Assembly: GCA_037576215.1 (NCBI GenBank)
Contig: JBANDB010000002.1
Coordinates: 7,254,001-7,318,000 of the forward strand
From: Armillaria gallica
Lineage: Eukaryota > Basidiomycota > Agaricomycetes > Agaricales > Physalacriaceae
DNA: 64,000 nt
Direction: 5' to 3'
Position numbers and translations under genes: made by a program. Below, piece after piece: positions 1 to 12,396 of the stretch. Numbering within the stretch: the first letter of the stretch is position 1; each line of letters opens with the position of its first letter. The notes under the pieces were generated by a model that had not been told where the DNA came from, ran no database searches, and saw only the letters and a program-made list of their open reading frames with translations.

Positions 1-780
1 GGAGCGGGCTGACAGCAACGATAGCCTCACAGGCAGAAGCAGACCACATAGTTGTGTTCCTCCACTTAAATAATGGGGGATGCACAACTTTGGGGTCAGT
101 AGGTGGCTTAAGTGAGGCAGGAGAGCCCAATGTTGGTCAGAGATGTGGTGGGCAGTGACGGTGGTCGTGGTGGTCCAATATCCAGAATTTTTGTTGCAGT
201 TGATGCATCATCGAGCTGTTCACTGATGCTCATAGGCACGTGCTCATTGTCATCATTGTCATCTGTCAGCATCCCGATGTTGGTCCCGCCCTCCTGCTTG
301 AGCCCTCCCGCTCTCCTGCAGTCCTCCTACATCTTCTCCTGCCCATGTCAGCCTTGCCCTATGTCCTCCCATGGCCCAGCGACAGAGTCTGATGAGTGCT
401 TCCCCCAGCTGTGTTCGCTGTCGTCAATACATCCATCGTCGTTGTCATTATTTGTTTGCTGGAATTAGGGCCTCTTGCTTTCAGATGGTGGCTGATATGA
501 TATCCCGAGGCATAATTGAGGTCGTTAAGGCATGTGAATGACATACTGGATGCCAATTGTCCTCGATGTTGATGCAGAGTAGGCTGGATTGGTCAGGATG
601 GGGACAGGGGGTTGTTTGACGGAATGGCGGGTAATAATAGTCGCTGGAGTCGTCATTGTTGATGGGGGGTGGGCATCTAGGGCATCGCATGAGGCTAGGC
701 ATGGTGCTGCCTTTCGTAGGGATTACGTGTGATGGTGGGGTGGGGACAGGGTCGCTAGCCGAGGCTCTTGGGGTCACTGG
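1..780 (+). repeat. Dispersed C/T-rich repeat, left-edge copy
   Basis: This stretch resembles 63235-63700 near the other end of the window. Both contain a GTGTTCC-CCACT block, then AATGGG-GATGCAC, then TGGGGT--GTAGGTG, then GCCCAATGTT, and further on a pyrimidine-rich tract of CCCGCCCTCCTGCT type. A shorter related tract lies at 59390-59520 and an inverted one at 60640-60830. Both edge copies also contain CATGGTGCTGCCTT downstream (about 700 here and 63890 there). The peptides readable across the copies are low-complexity and proline/serine-rich, so I do not call a gene. The family is unidentified. Confidence 0.45.
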
Positions 781-2249
781 ACAAATAAAAAGAATCTAAA
801 AGAAATTGTAAGCCATAAAAAATCATTACATACCTTTTTTTGCCCATGAGAGGGCCGTTGAATGAGTGGAAGAATACGCATCGTCTTCGAGGTGGTGGTA
901 AAAGACCATGAAAGAAGCAGCACAGCCACTCGATCGCTGCTTGGTTGGTCGGACCATAGTGATCGTGTGAGTGGAATGCAGACACAGAATTCATCCCCCA
1001 CTCAAATTACCCACTCTGAGAGCCTAAAAATCTTCGGAACATTCAGTTATCATTAGATATTATATATCTATATACATCTTTGAGTAGCAGAATATAAGAG
1101 ACCATAGATATTGGCTATCAAATGGTAATTTCTTCGATTTTCATGCTTTTTGAAGATTCTATCCCCTTCATAGACCACTATGTCGTCTTGAGCAGTGAAA
1201 ATGTAGTTATATATTCAATGTTATATATGACACAGTGTAAATAATACTCCCGATCCATCCCAATCTACAAGTACATACGTATATTGAATGTATGAGTTTT
1301 TGAATGCACCTAGCATGCATTCATTAGTAGTCCTTCCTTCATTGACCTTGTCTGCTGACTTTAATATGACTTTAATTAGAATTGGGTATTATAGCATAGA
1401 TACTGTACTGTAAGCTACAATAATCAATCTATGTGTAAATCTACTATATATTAACACATCTAGATACTTTTCTCCACTTCACAAGATATAGTTGGCCCAC
1501 ACTAAAGCATTTGTGTTGTGAAATTTGAATCGGTCTGGGTTTTCCACTTCGCCAGCAAAGTCCAAAAACATCAAAAACATTTTCTCTTGTTAAATTAGAG
1601 ATTCACAATATTAAATTAACTTGTAGAAGTATCAATATGACTAGTATATGATAATGATACATCCAGGAAACTGAATTACTTGCTCAAATAGCCTGAATTT
1701 TAAGGTAGACTCACAAAAAAAAATCTAGCTACCGGATTGGGAATGATACAATCCCATGGTGAGTACATCCTGGTCCACCCTGACACATCCAGCCAAAATA
1801 TGCTGCACGCATGCAGGGAGAGGTGAAAAATTGCAATCAAACATATTTTTTGAGGCTACCCAATTTTTTTGGACTCAAACGATGAGTGGGAGGGTGGGAA
1901 TTATGGTATCGGTGACACCAGTGCCAGGCCAGCCAATTTGGGCCATGGCAGTGTCCTGGGAGCATTGTATAAGCTCATCTATGGGCAGGCGAAATATATT
2001 TGCATTGCTGATTGAAAAAAGCTGGGAAGGGCTGAATTTATGATTCTATAGTCCCGGTTTGCAAGGTTGAGGTATAAATAAAATATGGATGGCAATCCTG
2101 CTCATTATGGATGCAAAATAGGGCTCAAACCAAGCCAAAATCAAGCTGTGCTAGCAATTTTTCTCCCCTAGCAGGAGCATGGTAAATAACTATGATTTTG
2201 CCAAACCACTCTGTGGTTATAACCATTATGGTTTGGTCTAATACTACAT
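781..2249. other. AT-rich stretch without a recognisable gene
   Basis: No open frame here has protein-like composition. The part from 1050 to 1700 is strongly AT-rich with short runs such as ATATTATATATC. I see no paired terminal repeats, domain or tRNA fold. Confidence 0.4.
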
Positions 2250-2435
2250 CTATGGCTGCAGTATGTCAAATATAAGGGGCCTAATTAAAGGGGCCCAAGT
2301 AGTGTGAAGCACACAGAGTGTCTTAGCATTTTGGGCGGCCTCATGAATGATGTGTTGGATGAGTTCCAAGGGAAAGTGACCATTGGACATGATTAAAGTG
2401 AAAGTACAATACTCACAGTTCCAACGTGTTGACAC
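2250..2435 (-). pseudogene. F-box N-terminal fragment
   Basis: The 61-codon frame carries FPLELIQHIIHEAAQNAK followed by LIRPLIFDIL. This has the shape of a fungal F-box: L/F-P-x-E-L-I-x-x-I-I at the start, hydrophobic spacing, then a conserved R/F segment. In intact genes such a motif binds Skp1 and recruits the protein to an SCF ubiquitin ligase. Only the F-box is left and the frame closes immediately after it. No leucine-rich part follows in the same frame. It may be a detached 5' piece of the F-box/LRR family seen at 3.6-8.1 kb. Confidence 0.4.
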
Positions 2436-2969
2436 TGAATATAATAGCCGATTTCACCTGTTACCAATCAGGAATAGAACCTTAACAGTCAGGAAATATA
2501 CATGTGACCAATCAACACAGTTGTAGAAGAACACATCTTGTTTGGGTGATCAAAAAGGGTCATCATTACAATTTCATATTACAATGAATGATCACTACAC
2601 CATAAATGGCTGTATGAATTGGTATCATTTTAAATTACCATTCAAATCCAGAAAGAATGTGATCGAGAGGTATGGGCGCCCCAATAAAACTGACATGCTG
2701 TGTGCATTTCTGAAATTATGTGTCATGGTCTCATTCTTCACTCCCACATCACATTGCCTCTAGTAATAATGATGTGCTGCTCTATGAGCGAAACTGCAGT
2801 TTTCATGCACAATGACCAATTGTTGGAATACCACATTGGTTTACTTTTCATATGCTGTTGAGAGAAGTAACAACCCCAACAGGAGTCATCTGATCTTCAT
2901 GCAGGATGCCTACTTGGTATGCACTGTATGAATCCAATGATCGCTCTCATGCCATGAATCTATAGCCGT

Positions 2970-3248
2970 ATGTATTACATTCAAGAGTGGATCAGCACTG
3001 GTCCAAACAATCTGCAACTGTGCAGACATTATCTGTGCAACCAAGGCGTATTCTCTTACTTTCTTTACCACATACCCAACCACATCGAAGAGGAATGGGC
3101 TCCCCATAACTGGTACATCAGTGGGAGTACATATGAATGTGTTCGATTCAAGGGAAACGTTCTCATCATGAAGCAGACAGCAGAAGGTAGGGTGGTAGAT
3201 GTGGAATGGGATGAACTTCATCTGTTGGCGGCGAGGGCCATGGAGTGA
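2970..3248 (+). CDS. Short hypothetical open frame
   Basis: The frame of 92 codons is rich in aromatic and acidic residues and ends ...LHLLAARAME. The opposite strand over the same bases (2910-3257) is also open, so coding strand and reality are both uncertain. No domain is recognised and no intron was found. Confidence 0.2.
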   Translation: MYYIQEWISTGPNNLQLCRHYLCNQGVFSYFLYHIPNHIEEEWAPHNWYISGSTYECVRFKGNVLIMKQTAEGRVVDVEWDELHLLAARAME

Positions 3249-3257
3249 GCTCTTCAA

Positions 3258-3643
3258 ATCTATGTTTTCCTGTCTTGTAACAGTGGTGATCCAGATTTGT
3301 TACCACTGAGAACTATGACTAACACAAAGATGCAGTTACACTGTGGTAGCAAGAAGGCATGAATCTTTTCTTCCTTTCTTTTGTACATTACATTGAAAGA
3401 AATATAACATTATTATTTGAATGATTTGACAACCATAATTTGCCAGAACATGTAAAGGATAATCTGTAAGTGATACATTCATTTAGTGCAAGTGTTCCAA
3501 ACAGCATGATGAAGGTTATGAAGAATGAAGAATTTGCAAAAATTATCAACCAATTAATGTACAGTGATTTCGGGACTCAAACAAGTTACTCATACACACA
3601 GACTCAATTATGAGAGCAGACAGATACCTGCCTTTTTCCATCC
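3258..3643. other. Spacer without a recognisable gene
   Basis: I see AT-rich sequence only, with no repeat or domain, between the small frame at 3.0-3.2 kb and the 3' end of the minus-strand LRR-like relic. Confidence 0.35.
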
Positions 3644-6054
3644 TCAGTTGTCACAAACACAATGACAATCTATGATATCATAAGCACAATAAGTATGTCG
3701 CCATCGACACCATGAACCTGTCGCATCTGTGAACCTTGCTACAAATCCACCATCTTTAAACCAAAAGACATGCATGAAATCATTATTCTGCATGTTAGGT
3801 GCTTGTGCTGTAACCAGGCCATTGTAGAATTTGTGCTCAGCTGCCTGAGGTTGCAGTTCCTTCATGACTATACTGAGGTTGATGACTGTAATGGCTTGAA
3901 GTTCTTGGGAAACATAGGCAGCATCCCAGCATTTCAGACCTGCAAATGTATGCTCGAAGGATGTCAGCGCCACACATATGTTGACATCCTCAAAATCAGG
4001 GGAGTGAATCGTCCACACTATGTTCAGAAGTTCATGTAGTTGTAGCTCTGATGTCATGATGTGGAAATGCTTCAGGTTGGGCATTTTACTGAGATCCACA
4101 AAGGTGCTGCCGATGAAAGTGTCTACCAAAGTGTAGTGTCAAGATAGAACATGAAGCACACCGATACCCAATACAATGAACCAATAAAGTACAGTCTGAT
4201 CGTCTGAACTGTGGACATACAGAGGGCAAGTAGATTACGACTGACCCTGATGTCATTTGTGAACAGTTTCAGTTCCAATGTAGTGAGAGGGACATGAGTG
4301 TACAGGGCTGACAGCCAGCATATCACTCTTGGGCGGACGCCAAGCGTGGACAATTTCTCTCTGACCAGGGCGACAATGTCAATATGAAGATATGTCAGGT
4401 TGGTGGGAAGTGTTTTGAGTGTGTTCTTATTAGGAAATATGTCATCGCTGAAATGGTCCTCCAGTATCCTTCTTGTGTGTCATCCTCCTACTGCAAAATG
4501 GGTGAGATCTGGCAGCGAATTCATCAACATCTGCAGTCTTTCAGGGGAAACTGCAGAATTCCATAAGAACAAACAATGCAGTGATGGCATTTTCCATGCC
4601 ATTGTCTGCATGCATCCAGCAATCATGAAATACATCTGGGTGGTGTGCAGTGAGGTCAGTTGCTCGACAAAATTGTTGATCAGGAGTTCGCCAAGTCCGT
4701 CTTCTGGTTCTCCCTCAACAACGAGATGCATTGCTTGAGGACTGGACTGGCTAGAGTCAATTTTGACACCTTCAACATCGGGCCATAAGAAATCCAAAAT
4801 AGCACCCACAAAAGATGCTGACAGAGAGGGACATGATGCAGAGATGGTGATATCCTGACAGTGGTGGATCAAATTGACACGCATCCCGTTGCGGCTGATG
4901 GTAATCATGCTTGTGCGGTACCAATGGGATGTTGGGAAGAAGGAAAAACAATGCAGCACTGCCGGTTCACAGAAGGCATCTTTCTGTATCAATCAATTCA
5001 GCAAGACCTGGAAAATCATTTCCTATTGTGACTGAGGGGCAGTCACAAAAAGCAGTACTCAGAGGCATTTAATTTGTACAGTGGACACACAAAGCAGCCA
5101 TAAAAATACAGATACAGATGAAGGTCAGTGCAGGTTCATTCCATGCTAATAAGTTCCTCGTGGGCCCACTGCATCAAAGAAAGCTTCTGCAAGAGTGGAG
5201 GGGCCCTGCATCACCATTTCCTTCAAACACACCAAGTTATATATGCAGCATTGACAACACCAAGGAGGGAGCACTCCCCAGTTAGTGTAAAGGCAACATC
5301 ACCCATGAGAGGTACAGAATGAACACTGACACAACATGAATGCTTGTCGAGAGAGGAACTAAATTAAATAACCTCACCATGTCAATTACTGCAATTGGAT
5401 ATATTGTCCAGATGCCAATGTCACACAAACTGAAGCAAAAGTCGAGCTTGAATTCGTCTCCATCCATGAAACCAAGATCCTGCAGTATTAACCTTCTCTT
5501 GACGGGAAAGGAACAAAGCCAATTAGCATCTTGCAGCTGGTTGGAGGTCATGCCGCTCAGAATCTGCTGCATATTTGAGATCCAAAGGTGGGTAGTTCCT
5601 TGCCATGAGCGATCATCTTGGGCAGAGGGCAACCTACCCTGCCACATCTGGCAAAGGTAGTAGAACTAGCGACAGTTATGCATATAAGAAAATAGCACCA
5701 ATGAAAACATACCTTTTTGTTCAGGGATAAACCCTCAGCAGATATGATGTCAGTCCCACAGTCAACACCATCGACACTTTCCTCACATTTGTCAGAGCCA
5801 ATGCTTTTGCCAGGGTCCATCATCCTGCTCTGGAAAAAATAACAGGGCATGAGCATTAGTGGTTCAGAAACCCCAGTAAATAGTGAGTGTACCTTCTGAA
5901 TGATGCGTGCTCCTACATCAGCCAAGGAATCAGAAGTGTCAAAATCTTTTCTTTTCATTCCAACAGCAGGGGAGCTGGAAGCATCACCGTGATCAGAAGG
6001 ACCTGATGCATCAGTTGCAGAAGGTGATGGTGGAACAGGAGACATTGTCTGCAT
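3644..6054 (-). pseudogene. Decayed F-box/LRR-like protein gene
   Basis: A start MQTMSPVPP at 6054 opens a Ser/Pro-rich N-terminus with a basic patch (MKRKD). Two clean introns follow, at 5830-5892 and 5648-5712, both GTA...CAG, and the reading frame is kept across them to 5282. From 4992 to 4123 a second long frame has leucine-rich periodicity, for example MPSLHCLFLWNSAVSPERL and SLPDLTHFAVGG. It is interrupted only by a TGA at 4480-4482. A frameshift near 4125 leads to 3644, containing LSKMPNLKHFHIMTSELQL. The pattern fits the large agaric F-box/LRR families that select ubiquitination targets, but I did not find a convincing F-box at its start. The part from 4993 to 5281 is too damaged to join with confidence. 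Confidence 0.45.
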
Positions 6055-6928
6055 GTCACTTAGTCACATAATACACTGTGACGATGGTTATGTCTGACCT
6101 TAATGACACAACTCCACGAATCTCCTCCTGACAACCAGCTCCACTCAGCAAACTCAGGAAGTGTCACCTGTGCAAAAAGGTCCTTGGGCCTAACAGTCTG
6201 GGGCTGGACTGGCTGTGGCTGTGGTGATTGCTATCACAGAAGGAACCATGCAGAGACAAAAGGGGGTCACCTTAGAATGGTTATAACGACTTCCGACCTA
6301 CCGTGAAGGCAGGCATACTCAAGAAAAACCCTGGTGACAACACATTTCCATGGAGGTTTACTGGAGCATGCTGTCGATGTTGAATCTGATGGCTGTCAGC
6401 AATGGGAGCAGATGGCACTCCCTTGCCAGTACCGTCCAGCATGAAAGTATATCCAGTGGACATTGGAGCAGTGGGAGGTTCGATGAGAATGGAAGGATCT
6501 GATACAAAATTGTTCACAGTGTAATTCAGTGATTCGACCTTCTGAACAATTCGAGTGGGCATGGACAACAGATGGTATATGGAACTAGGCATGTCGTCTT
6601 TATTTCCACTATGATCTAATTAACAAATGTATCAGTGAACTGAAATCGATCATATCCTTCTCTCCACAACTCAAAGAGTACATTGTGCAGAAGTCAAATG
6701 CTATCTTGCCAATGATCGTTTTCCTGCATTTAAACAATGTGAACAGGGAGCCGATAAGTCCTACTACAGTGCTGATAAATGCAAGACTAGTGTTGAATGG
6801 CAGTGCAACAATATAGCCAAGGATTGACAAACCAATTGATTGATTTTCAGACACCAATCACATTGCACTGTGGGTATGGAAAGATGGGGCAAATATCAAG
6901 AAAAGGCTGGTTGTTGTATTCCCTCCCC
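6055..6928. other. Intergenic; possible small minus-strand exon
   Basis: A minus-strand frame at 6281-6592 begins MPSSIYHLLSMPTRIVQKVE. Its RIVQKVESL resembles RIIQKV in the relic at 5.9 kb, so it may be a duplicated or alternative first exon. The evidence is weak. The rest shows no domain. Confidence 0.25.
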
Positions 6929-8127
6929 ATGTCTGATGCTCACCCTCTGACCAAAAATATATGTATTCCAACAGAATTGATGGACAAGATCATTGACCTG
7001 ACAATGGAGACTTCTCCAACAGCACACACCGACACAGAGAGCCTCAGTGTCAGTCATCCTCAATTCTGGGATCGAGTGCAGGCTGCATTAATCGCTGATA
7101 TCTATATTAGTTACTGTTACCATCGACGTAACCCGATACACTTTTTCACCCATTCTTCCCATCTCATCCATCATGTGTGTACAATACGCATTCTTGGTGA
7201 CAAGGACCAATGGGAGGACCAATTTCCAGTGATCATTACTATGCTCACCACAGGGGAGGGATGTGCAACAAGGATTGTCCTGGAGAAGGTCGATATTGGA
7301 GACTTGTTAGTGCTCAGGGCAAATTGGGAACATTTTGTGGACACAACCATCAGCGACTCCGTGTTCACCTTCAATGAGTGCTTTCAGTGGGTGAAGGAGC
7401 TTTGCAACCTTCAGTCTTTGACATTTTCATGGGACCACCCTAACATATGCCAGTGAGATGCAGTCTGCTTGATTCCATCACCACTTCCCTCCCTCGACAC
7501 ACTTGCGTATCACCCAGAATCCAGTGCCATGAACATTCTGGTTGATGAAAGATTCTCCACCTGCGTTTACAGGCTGTGTTGCAGGTTAAGTGGATTGCAG
7601 ATCACCATGAGCTCCAGCAATATCAATGGAGTGAACACAATGTTATGTGTGTGCCAAGGAACACTGGAGAGTTTGGACATTCACATTATGGGATGTACAT
7701 ACACAGGCATTGACGCCCTGAACCTCTCCATTGACAACTCTCAGGGCCTATCAATCACTCCCCTCCATGTTTCTTTCTCAGAGGATATTCATTGCTGCAG
7801 TCATTGACATTTTGGGCCAGTGAGCATTACACTAGTCGCATGACAAGCTCCTTGGACTCTATGGCTGTCGAGAACATTCTCACAACCATCAACGTCGATA
7901 TGGTGATCATTCAATCATATACATGTCTGTCAGATTGGGAGGACTTCTTCAATGTCATTCGAGACAGACAATCTTTTCCTGTTCTCAAAGAGTGCATCAT
8001 TCGCCTCCGTTGTTCTTGCAGCACACACACTTATGTCTCCACCCATGTATCGATGACTGAGTGTACCATCCAGGACATTATCAATTCAACTTCACATGAA
8101 AGTTATCCTCTAGTGACTGTCAGATGA
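6929..8127 (+). pseudogene. Decayed F-box/LRR protein gene
   Basis: The frame from the ATG at 6929 reads MSDAHPLTKNICIPTELMDK. IPTELMDKIIDLT is an F-box-like start, and leucine-rich segments follow, such as CNLQSLTFSW and PLPSLDTLAY. The same frame runs to about 7795 with a single in-frame TGA at 7454-7456. A one-base frameshift near 7797 (after SEDIH, before LQSLTFWASE) moves it to the frame that ends at 8127. Apart from these two lesions the gene reads through about 1.2 kb. An intact version would be an SCF substrate adaptor. No intron is needed to read it. Confidence 0.5.
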
Positions 8128-8288
8128 TTGTTGTGTTGAGGGATCACTGCAGTGGAAGGGCTCAATATCTGTATAACACTTAGCACGATTCTATGTACAA
8201 ATAGTTCCCTGGTCACAATGTTACAGAGCACTATAAAAAAACATGGTGTGATGCAACCCTATGTCCAAACATGCATCTTGATCGAAGT

Positions 8289-8302
8289 CCCCCCCCCCCC
8301 CC
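8289..8302 (+). repeat. Homopolymer of 14 cytosines
   Basis: An uninterrupted run of 14 C lies in intergenic sequence between the F-box relic and the RING relic. It is followed by AGGGTAATAAAAAAAAGG. The length of such runs is prone to sequencing error. Confidence 0.9.
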
Positions 8303-8478
8303 AGGGTAATAAAAAAAAGGTCATGTGTCTGGTCTCCCTTTACATACACCATCATGTACCATTTGTGTCTTGGATCTGATTCCTTATAACTTGCTCAACC
8401 ATGTTGCCCATCAAGTCACCCATTCGCTCTTACAAGAAAACCCATCACCACAACACACCATCAGATAACATCTTGATC

Positions 8479-9361
8479 ATGAAAAATGGAGTGTTCATAC
8501 CACCCAAATCGAGCAGACAATGAGAGAAAGCTCGTGTGTGCAGCCCTTCGTATGAAATTATCGTGATATCTTCGGATGAGGACAAACAGCCAGTGCATGA
8601 GAAAAGTAGGAAGATATCAGAATTAGAACACACAGTCCAGAAATTGATGAAGGTAAGACACATGTCTACAGTCTACACACATTGTTGCAACCAAGGTCTA
8701 GGAAACAAGGACTGCCAAGGATGCCCAGGAGATGGTGGAGAAAGTATTGGCTTGTGTTGAAGAAGAGTTAGAAGATCTATGTGAGGAGGCTCTTCAACAG
8801 ACTGGTGACGCTTATCAAGCTCAAGAGGAAGTGGAGAAAAAACTGGCTGACTGTGAGGAAGAATTGGAAGAGCTCCGTGATGAGTTGGGGAAGCCTAAAA
8901 TTGTATGCATACTCTGTCATTACCAGGCATTGCCATCTCATCAACTGTCAAAGGAGACATCTAAACTTGAACCCAATGCAACCTGCAAGATCTGTACATT
9001 GACCATGTGGCAACCTTTCATGTAGGTGTGTTCACGCTGGACAAACACACGGTATGTAGCTAAACTATCTGTCAGCCTTCCTCAGTGTGGCCATGCATTA
9101 TGCCTGGTCTGCATCATCTCATGGTTCACTGCCATTCGGAATGAGTACTGGCAAGATGACTACAGGTTCTGATTAGGACACATCCCCTACAGCTGTCCCA
9201 CATGTCGACATGATGTAACAACTCGGCCGGTCGAAGTATATAAACTCAAATCTATCATCCAAAAAATAGCAGCTATGCAGGGTCGACAAACCATTGGGAA
9301 TGAGGAAACAGACCAAGACGAGAACACCAATTTGTGGAGAACCTTTTTTGCTCTGCCATAA
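8479..9361 (+). pseudogene. Decayed RING-finger protein with acidic and coiled-coil N-terminus
   Basis: The frame starts MKNGVFIPPKSSRQ and continues after an in-frame TGA (8521-8523) into IIVISSDEDKQP and a helical stretch. Intron 8653-8701 (GTAAGA...TAG) joins to a glutamate-rich coiled coil (VEEELEDLCEEALQQ, EEELEELRDELG). Intron 8903-8953 leads to the RING: CKICTLTMWQPF, then QCGHALCLVCIISWF, then PYSCPTCR. This is the Cys/His order of a RING E3 ligase. A second TGA (9170-9172) lies just before the last Cys pair, and the splice between the first Cys pair and the CGH block is unclear. Intact relatives would be nuclear or cytosolic ubiquitin ligases. The C-terminus VEVYKLKSIIQKIAAMQG is well preserved. 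Confidence 0.6.
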
Positions 9362-10191
9362 TGACAGAGGTGAGGATGGCACTGTCTATGTATACACAGG
9401 CAGTCAGAATGAAAAGGGAAATGATGCAGGTATATTGTGTGCAGATAAATGTAATATTAGGAATATGAACAAAGTCTGCAGCTACTATCCTAGAACAGTG
9501 TGCACCTGAAATGTGTTACATACCCACCCACCACCATGTATATGCCACATGCAATACAAACTCACCAACACTATCTATAAGTGGTTCAGATGCAGAAAAT
9601 GACAAAGATAAAGTTCCCAAAGTGATTGTCATAGTTGTACCAATGACTGTAACAAATAATGAGGAAGAAATGGAAACACAACAATACGATTTTAGTACAG
9701 TACACACTACATATCTGTAGAATTACATGAAATAGATTTGTAACGAGACCAGAGACTACGACTAGTACATGACTTCTGCTGGATCATACTCCATTTCCGC
9801 CTCATCAACACCAGAAAGTGGCTCATCTCTGCTGACTCCAAAGGCATGCATAGTATGCAGATAGGAAGGTAGAGGGTGCACCAGCTTCTCATGATCCGTT
9901 ACAGTGGGACTGTCAGCAATTTTCAGTACAACCTGGATGTTCATTGACATGACATTGTATAACAGGTTCTTGTAGCAGCCCGCAGTGCATATGATGAGAA
10001 TGACATCACCTTCTTCAGGATCTATGTGACACTGGGATTTAAGTGATATTGAGACAGTTTGAAGCCTGCACAGCAATCAAACATCAGCACTTGATGGATG
10101 TAAGCGAGTGTGGAAACCACAAATAATGCGACACTCACCATCCTGATCCCATGCCCATACAGCTGTAAGTGAACAAGATCAGTGTTTAATT
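9362..10191. other. Intergenic with one weak minus-strand frame
   Basis: The minus-strand frame at 9762-10076 (104 codons, ending DEAEMEYDPAEVMY) has protein-like composition, including an acidic tail, and could be a 3' exon. No partner exon or domain was found. Confidence 0.25.
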
Positions 10192-10582
10192 ACACAAGCC
10201 TATGCTCTGTGTCTTCGTCATGATTGCCAGACCCTTGTACCTCGGGTCTCGGCAACCTGACTGCAACATGGGGCTTCAGCTTGTTGGAGCCTGCTCCAAA
10301 CCCAGCTTATTACTATAATATGTTGTTGAATCTCTGTTATTTCTCTGGAGCCACTGCAATGGAGCAACATAGTTTTTATGAGTACCATAAAACTTTGGTC
10401 TGTTACTTCTGTAAGCCATGTATTAGATTGGTAGATACTCCCATGATTTGGGTGATCATTGTTAATAGCTGTCACTACTGGCAGGAGAGAGGAAGAGATA
10501 TGTATTCTGGTTCTTATGTTCCTGACTCAGATATCTGACATGGTCATCATTTGGGGTCTGATAAATTCTATAAGACTTACAT
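10192..10582 (+). repeat. Long direct repeat, copy 1
   Basis: This copy aligns with 12397-12820 in the same orientation. Shared blocks in order are ACAAGCCTATG, TCATGATTGC, CAACCTGACTGC, ACATGGGGCTTC, CTTGTTGG, CCAAACCCAGCTT, GTTGTTGAAT, ATCATTGTTAATA, GAGAGAGGAAGAGATAT and TCTGGTTCTTATGTT. The copies differ by many substitutions and small indels, so they are old. They bracket about 2.2 kb and could be LTRs of a non-autonomous element or dispersed repeats of another kind. Confidence 0.7.
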
Positions 10583-11231
10583 CTATCAACATTCAATGTT
10601 TATTGCTCATTGCTTGATACTATAGTATTTTGACTGTATCTTCATGGGGTGTTACATGTTATATATATCTTCACCCAGTCACATCTTCATTATGATGACC
10701 TCTATCTTAATAGACAGTCCAGTGTATGCTGGACTGGAAATTTGCTGCTATATTGAGTAATTAAAGGCACCAAATAGGCCTGTTATGTGTTATAAAGTTT
10801 GCTAATTTCCATATAATGGACCCTCATTATGCATTATGTGAAGATATGGTCAAAATACTACAGTACTCACTTTGTTGCTATAGCATAAATAAGTAGTCTA
10901 AGTTGAAGCTCAGTTAGGAGCCAGTCATGCCAATGATGTGTTGTGGGGAGGGTAGAGGCTTGATGGAGGCAGCAACATTGAAACTCACCTGGCCTGCACC
11001 ATGGGATGGCAAGGGCCATTTATAACATGATAACTGGGTAAGCATATGATAGCTGAATTGTTGAAGTCCAATCCCTCTGAAGCATGGTCACCTCACATGC
11101 TGTTATCCCATCTTCTGGCTTGTCATTGCAACAATTTACTTGTTGGATATTATAACTGTTAGTTCATTTTCATGTTTTAGTCAGTACTTACATTCTCTTG
11201 CTTCCTTGGACTTTAGAGTAGTACTATATGA

Positions 11232-11930
11232 TTTCAACCATAGCTTCATGGGGTGACACATGTTATGCTTTATGACCAAATTGTCATAGTACATTCATCA
11301 AAAAAATTATAATGCAAAATTGCCATATATAGTGTCTCTGGTGCCAGTTGGCTGCAAAAGTTTCCAAATTGAGCTGATATCACTTTTCAAAAGAGCTTGT
11401 TATGTGTTATAAATCACTGGGAGCTTTGCTTCACAGAGTCATGTTATGCCTTGTATGAATTAATGGTCAAAATTATACAGTATATATATCTTATAATTTG
11501 TACTTGTCACCTTGGCTTGTTGCTCTACATGGACAGAGAAAAGCTGAGGTGAGCTATTCTGTATCTCTTGTATTTCTTGCCTTACTTACATCTCACAGCA
11601 TAGCATGGCATAGCATATGCTGTACAATTTCAATCATAGCTTCATGGGGTGTTATGTATTATGCTTTATGACCAAATTGTTATAGCTTCAATCACCAAAA
11701 TATGATGTAAATTACTATATTAGTGTCTCCAATGCCAGCTGGCTGCAAAAAGTTCCCAAATTAGGCTGATACAACCTCTCAAAAGGGCTTTTTATATGTT
11801 ATGATTTACTGTGAGCTTCACTTCATGGTTCACAGTCAAAATCATACACTATTTTTACAGGTAATATTGTCACCATATTGCTCTACATAAACAGAGAAAA
11901 GCTGAGTATAGCATGTATTCTTACATAAAT
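11232..11930 (+). repeat. Tandem repeat, ~397 bp unit
   Basis: Two adjacent units start with TAGCTTCATGGGGTG at 11241 and 11637. They share TTATGCTTTATGACCAAATTGT, the block AGTGTCTC--GTGCCAG-TGGCTGCAAAA, and the end AACAGAGAAAAGCTGAG. A more diverged relative begins near 10640, with TTCATGGGGTGTTACATG and GGCCTGTTATGTGTTATAAA. No coding potential is seen. Confidence 0.65.
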
Positions 11931-12396
11931 GGTCTTTTTGCAATTTCTACTTGCTGGGAAAAGGCTTGAGCCTTGCCAAAGCCTCATAATAAGCAAATCA
12001 TAGCATAGTCAGTACATGTATATGCATTACCTGTCCTTGAATGGTCTCCTGGCCCCTAATCCTACCTGCTATCTTTCATTTGATGCTTATTGTTCACTTG
12101 CTACTCAATGCTCATTGTTTGATACTTGCTTTGGAGGCTACAGCATCTTGTCAGATGAATACTGGGTGCTAGACATGTCCCAATCATTTGCCATGTGGGG
12201 ATGGAACATTGTATGCAGAGGCAGCAGCACTCATTGTCATGCATGGCACTGTAGAGAGGCAAAAGGCAGCAGCAAAGGCAGTGCAACATAATTGAAACTC
12301 AGCTGGATTATGCCAGGATAGCAATGGCCAGAAATTTCAAAGTCCGCTAATTTTACATAAGCAAATTGTGGCTGTGGTCCACCTGTATTAATATAT

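Noticed and set aside
112..468. A protein in the left-edge repeat
   Set aside because: The frame is low-complexity Ser/Pro/Leu sequence read from a pyrimidine-rich tract that recurs elsewhere.
2910..3257. Minus-strand protein of 115 residues
   Set aside because: It overlaps the plus-strand frame almost completely, and neither has a domain. I kept only the plus-strand frame, at low confidence.
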